Positions 62,009-64,000 of a stretch of DNA of 64,000 nt are shown here, one piece after another (the stretch's first letter is position 1; every line of letters starts with the position of its first letter). The notes under the pieces were generated by a model. The model ran no database searches and was not told the DNA's origin. It saw only the letters and a list, made by a program, of their open reading frames with translations. The DNA is from Bacteroidota bacterium. Lineage in GTDB: Bacteria > Bacteroidota > Bacteroidia > B-17B0 > Aurantibacillaceae. The position numbers and the translations under genes are program-made. The stretch spans positions 186,001 through 250,000 of the forward strand of contig JADJDM010000001.1 of assembly GCA_016702705.1 (NCBI GenBank), in the 5' to 3' direction.

Positions 62009-63931
62009 ATGATTTCAGTAAATAACGTAACAGTAGCCTTTGGTGGCTCTCCTCTTTTCGAAAACATCAGTTTCCTAATTAATCCGAAGGATAGAATTGG
62101 TTTAGCGGGTAAAAACGGGGCAGGTAAATCAACCATGCTTAAGCTATTGGCTATGGAGCAAAATCCAACCAGTGGCAGTATAGCAAAACCGAACGAATGT
62201 AAGATTGGTTATTTACCTCAAGATATGAAGCATCAAGCTGGAAGAACGGTATTGGAAGAAACAGCTACAGCATTTATCGAAATTCAAATTTTAGAAAAAC
62301 GATTAGAAGAAATTAACAAGGAATTAGAAGTAAGAACTGATTACGAAAGTGATGCTTATTCAAAACTAATTACCGACTTAACCGATATTCACGCACGACT
62401 TGATATTGTTGGAGCAGGAAATCGCGATCAAGAAATTGAAAAAGTATTACGCGGACTTGGTTTCGAAAGAAAAGAATTAAATCGTCAAACATCCGAATTT
62501 AGTGGTGGTTGGAGAATGCGTATTGAGCTTGGAAAGTTACTATTACAAAAGCCAGATGTTTTATTATTAGATGAGCCTACCAATCACTTAGATATTGAGG
62601 CGATTCAATGGTTAGAAGAATATTTGGAAACCTATCATGGTTCAGTAATGCTTATTTCCCATGATAAACATTTCCTTGATAGTGTTACTAATCGTACAAT
62701 TGAAATAGTAAACAAAAAAATATACGACTACAAATCTAATTACTCTAAATATCTTGTACTGCGTGCCGAGCGTATGGAGTCGCAAGAAAACGCTGCAAAA
62801 AATCAGCAAAAAATAATTGATCAAACTCAAGTACTTATTGATAAAAACCGTGCAAAAGCAAGTAAAGCAGCATTTGCTCAATCATTGATTAAAAAACTAG
62901 AACGTATGGAGCGCGTTCAAATTGATGATGTTGAAACGGGAGCAATTCGTTTTAAATTTCCTCAACCTGCGCACTCAGGTAAAATAGTTTTAACTGTCGA
63001 AAATGCAGGTAAAGAATACGATGGCAAAAGGATTTTTAGCGATGCTAATTTTATCATAACCAAAGGAGAAAAAATTGGATTGGTAGGTAGAAATGGTGAA
63101 GGTAAATCTACCATGATGAAAATGATAGGCAAGAAAATTTCTTTTGATGGAACAGTGCAACTTGGACACAGTGTATTCCCTGGTTATTTTGAACAAGATC
63201 AAGAAGAAAAATTAGATGTAAACAAAACTGTTTTTGAAACCATTGATGATTTAGCTGTTGGTGATGTTCGTAAACAAATTAGAGGATTGTTAGGTTCATT
63301 TTTGTTTCAAAACGATGACATCGACAAAAAAGTAAAAGTTTTAAGCGGTGGAGAAAGAGGTAGATTAGCCTTGTGTAAACTTTTATTAGAGCCTTACAAT
63401 TTATTAATGTTGGATGAGCCAACTAATCACTTAGATATTCGTTCGAAAGAAGTATTAAAAAATGCTTTGATGGAATACGAAGGAACAATGATTATTGTAT
63501 CTCATGACCGTGATTTTTTGACTGGTATGTGTACAAAGCTTTATGAATTTAGAGAAGGCAAAGTAAAAGAGCATTTGTGCGATATTACTGAGTTTATGGA
63601 GCTTCGTAAATTAGAGCGTATGGACGAATTAAAGTCTTCCATTGCAGTTAAAGAAGAACCAAAAAAAGTAAAAGTTGTTGAGCCTGCTGAAAATGCAGAA
63701 CAAGAAAAACTTCAAAAACAAATCAAAAGCAAAATCACAAAAGCTGAAAACGACATTGAGGCTTTAGAAAAACAAATTGCTGATTGGGATGCTAAATTAT
63801 CCGATACAACTTTTTATACCGAAATGACTAAGGACCCAAATTTCTTTAATAACTACAATGCTGCCAAAGCAAAACTAGATGCTAAGATGAAGGAGTGGGA
63901 AGATTTGTGTGAGGAACTTAAAGCTTCTTAA
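62009..63931 (+). CDS. ABC-F family ribosome-associated ATPase
   Basis: 640 aa with two ATP-binding cassettes and no membrane domain. First cassette: GKNGAGKST, FSGGWRMRIELGKLL, LLLDEPTNHLD; second: GRNGEGKSTM, LSGGERGRLALCKLL, LMLDEPTNHLD. The linker between them (about residues 245-310, RAERMESQENAAKNQQKIID) is the helical P-site tRNA interaction motif. A Lys/Glu-rich coiled-coil tail (residues about 550-640, ending DWDAKLSDTTFY to EDLCEELKAS) is like that of Uup-type members, but the exact subfamily is unsure. It acts on the ribosome to relieve stalling. Confidence 0.92.
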   Translation: MISVNNVTVAFGGSPLFENISFLINPKDRIGLAGKNGAGKSTMLKLLAMEQNPTSGSIAKPNECKIGYLPQDMKHQAGRTVLEETATAFIEIQILEKRLEEINKELEVRTDYESDAYSKLITDLTDIHARLDIVGAGNRDQEIEKVLRGLGFERKELNRQTSEFSGGWRMRIELGKLLLQKPDVLLLDEPTNHLDIEAIQWLEEYLETYHGSVMLISHDKHFLDSVTNRTIEIVNKKIYDYKSNYSKYLVLRAERMESQENAAKNQQKIIDQTQVLIDKNRAKASKAAFAQSLIKKLERMERVQIDDVETGAIRFKFPQPAHSGKIVLTVENAGKEYDGKRIFSDANFIITKGEKIGLVGRNGEGKSTMMKMIGKKISFDGTVQLGHSVFPGYFEQDQEEKLDVNKTVFETIDDLAVGDVRKQIRGLLGSFLFQNDDIDKKVKVLSGGERGRLALCKLLLEPYNLLMLDEPTNHLDIRSKEVLKNALMEYEGTMIIVSHDRDFLTGMCTKLYEFREGKVKEHLCDITEFMELRKLERMDELKSSIAVKEEPKKVKVVEPAENAEQEKLQKQIKSKITKAENDIEALEKQIADWDAKLSDTTFYTEMTKDPNFFNNYNAAKAKLDAKMKEWEDLCEELKAS

Positions 63932-63932
63932 T

Positions 63933-63978
63933 TACGAATCACTTACGAATATACGAATGGTACTAATTTTTTACGAAT
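63933..63978. repeat. Four TACGAAT repeats
   Basis: TACGAAT occurs at 63933, 63944, 63952 and 63972, within 46 bp just after the ABC-F stop. Clustered ACGAAT words between genes are common in Bacteroidota (recollection). Their role is not known; the window ends 22 bp later. Confidence 0.55.
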
Positions 63979-64000
63979 GCTTATAACAAACACAAATTCG

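Noticed and set aside
1..64000. tRNA, rRNA and riboswitch genes
   Set aside because: I looked through the gaps between genes (all under 300 bp) and found no cloverleaf-like or known riboswitch sequence; small unknown RNAs cannot be excluded.

Overview
This window comes from an AT-rich member of the Bacteroidota that uses the type IX secretion system (T9SS), probably close to the Flavobacteriia/Flavobacteriales. The evidence is an SprE/PorW-like T9SS lipoprotein, T9SS type A and type B (CHU_C/SprB) C-terminal sorting domains, many secreted proteins and lipoproteins with short LxxC lipoboxes, the alternative complex III (ACIII) respiratory operon, and promoters of the TTG-N17-23-TAnnTTTG kind typical of this phylum. 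I see no rRNA, tRNA, CRISPR array, prophage or insertion sequence.

Layout. 1-4.3 kb: the end of a beta-propeller-like protein, a broken M23 envelope peptidase and sprE/porW. 4.3-11.4 kb (minus strand): a tightly packed five-gene operon of surface proteins (a long fibre-like protein with an endosialidase-type C-terminus, two lipoproteins, a secreted beta protein and an 850-aa T9SS cargo). 11.5-14.3 kb: a TPR-SpoIIE phosphatase with a small repeat inserted in its coding sequence, and a Ser/Thr-rich lipoprotein. 14.4-25.9 kb (minus): the respiratory operon actABCDEF-ctaC-ctaD, a menaquinol:cytochrome c oxidoreductase plus aa3-type oxidase. 26.2-31.6 kb: murI, then a PAS histidine kinase and a response regulator fused to a CRP/FNR-type DNA-binding protein, next to a divergent pair of units (doxX-usp-hypothetical on the minus strand, a small membrane protein on the plus strand). 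31.7-39.1 kb: nfu, nadB, two outer-membrane-like proteins, an amidohydrolase and purL. 39.2-46.6 kb: secreted TPR and SprB-repeat proteins, three tandem paralogues with a KPVIYLYP-type motif, yiaA, and a DUF58 gene pair. 46.7-54.3 kb: glutaminyl cyclase, cysS, a MORN-like protein, an SDR-type threonine dehydrogenase, trhO, hmgA and a secreted protein of three 40-residue repeats. 54.4-64 kb: a transglutaminase-like protein, a CDP-alcohol phosphatidyltransferase, small envelope proteins, an HTH regulator with a paired operator, a TPR protein and an ABC-F ATPase.

Two observations stand out. First, TGA-N6-TCA (FNR/CRP-like) sites lie upstream of the histidine kinase gene, of a small membrane protein gene and of yiaA. 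In all three the site centre is exactly 33 bp from the centre of a TAnnTTTG-like -7 element, the geometry of a class II activator, and further sites lie in the doxX/membrane-protein intergenic region. This points to a small regulon run by the adjacent kinase and CRP-fused regulator. Second, at least nine genes, including core ones (purL, murI, actE, ctaD), carry frameshifts or single stop codons. Most lesions lie in short homopolymers, so uncorrected sequencing error is more likely than genuine decay, and these breaks should be read with care.
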